Below are positions 48,274 through 48,619 of a stretch of 48,619 bases of DNA, piece by piece. The position numbers and the translations under genes were made by a program. Source of the DNA: a virus; the IMG/VR virus record IMGVR_UViG_3300046504_000084, positions 1 to 48,619 of that record; one strand, 5' to 3'. Every line of letters begins with the position of its first letter. Position 1 is the first letter of the stretch. Below the pieces are notes generated by a model that was not told where the DNA came from, did not search any database, and saw nothing but the letters and a program-made list of their open reading frames with translations.

Positions 48274-48512
48274 ATGATATGCCAATTGAAGATTATTTAG
48301 TAATTCATATTGGAGAAGGTAAGTTTTTAGTAAAACTCGAAAATGGAGAAACAAAAAATGCTGGTAGCAATCTTTGCGGTATGATTAGATATACATATTT
48401 TGAAGATTATACTCTACCAATAATAGGTTGGAGTGTAACAAGAAAACAATTATATAAAGATTATTTACCCAAAATTCAAAAAGATTTATTAAATAAAAAG
48501 AAAATAAAATGA
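48270..48512 (+). CDS. small unknown protein
   Basis: 80 residues, starting 7 nt after an AAGGAGG. Short, mainly beta (YLVIHIGEGKFLVKLENGET) with a Trp/Tyr-containing C-terminal half. It overlaps the previous and following genes by ATGA junctions. No family recognised. Confidence 0.55.
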   Translation: MNDMPIEDYLVIHIGEGKFLVKLENGETKNAGSNLCGMIRYTYFEDYTLPIIGWSVTRKQLYKDYLPKIQKDLLNKKKIK

Positions 48513-48619
48513 TACCAGAAGAAATTAACGAAGGATTATTAAAAGAGTTTACTCTTTATAGGGAAACTGAAGTAGTATCACCAGAATTGAAAAGATTACT
48601 AATTGATTTGATTTTGCAG
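48509..48619 (+). CDS. 3'-truncated gene at the window edge, unknown
   Basis: The first 37 codons of a gene starting at ATG 48509, overlapping the previous stop (ATGA). Helical and acidic (PEEINEGLLKEFTLYRETEV). Too short to assign. Confidence 0.45.
   Translation, partial: MIPEEINEGLLKEFTLYRETEVVSPELKRLLIDLILQ

Noticed and set aside
1-48619. tRNA genes, integrase, insertion sequences or attachment sites
   Set aside because: No cloverleaf-like sequence with a GTTCRA-type arm, no integrase or transposase frame and no flanking direct repeats were seen on either strand.

Overview
This AT-rich window is part of the genome of a large tailed phage, probably a myovirus, that infects a member of the Bacteroidetes. 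The host assignment rests on several things seen in the sequence: TTTG / TAnnTTTG promoters with about 19-20 nt between the elements, almost no Shine-Dalgarno sequences (AT-rich leaders instead), fibronectin-III-like repeats of a type common in Bacteroidetes surface proteins, Bacteroidetes-style lipoproteins, and an OmpA-type protein. The virus assignment rests on tail/baseplate proteins, a primase, a phage-type Mre11/Rad50 protein, a small sigma factor, an endolysin and many free-standing homing endonucleases. No species can be named from the sequence alone.

Layout. Positions 1-9353 (+) are a tail/baseplate module (a structural protein at 647, a 1466-residue tail protein at 2816, and two tail/fibre proteins at 7254 and 8601), interrupted by two endonuclease genes. 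Positions 9436-20283 (+) are DNA metabolism and regulation: a small ribbon-helix-helix-like protein, a RuvC-like resolvase, an HTH-metallophosphoesterase, a zinc-finger/TOPRIM primase, a sigma-70-family factor, a single-chain SbcD-SbcC (gp47-gp46-like) fusion and a dCMP deaminase. Three more nucleases are interspersed here. Positions 20252-29737 (+) are a late, lysis and structural block: an amidase-like protein, a membrane-anchored coiled-coil protein, a 1066-residue virion-type protein, a holin candidate, a GH25 lysozyme, small unknowns and an exonuclease-like protein whose catalytic acids are mostly missing. A strong two-way terminator at 29761 ends this block.

Positions 29815-40456 are read leftward. 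They hold a lytic transglycosylase, a GNAT-like protein, a secreted protein, a cluster of membrane proteins, two DEDDh exonucleases, a HAD phosphatase-like protein, a MESH1/SpoT-like (p)ppGpp hydrolase and two homing endonucleases. Positions 40694-44253 (+) are an envelope cassette that looks host-derived: a DUF3494 (ice-binding-like) lipoprotein, an OmpA-like porin/anchor, a small lipoprotein and two small membrane proteins. Positions 44419-48619 (+) carry a HAD protein, an ATP-grasp protein, an ATP-dependent DNA ligase and several small unknown genes.

Regulation is unusually readable. Ten sites match GTATTTAT(A/T/G), nine of them 19-28 nt upstream of a start codon and mostly before structural or lysis genes. 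I propose these as phage late promoters, possibly read with the phage sigma factor at 15532. A second set matches the host TTTG-N19-TAnnTTTG promoter. A third set of four shares TGTAAC-N17-CGTATAA exactly and may be a variant of the second. Several genes (1602, 13652, 44419, 46413) start 3-6 nt after the -7 box and would be made from leaderless or nearly leaderless mRNAs. No tRNA gene, CRISPR array or insertion sequence was seen, and no gene-free stretch exceeds about 240 bases.
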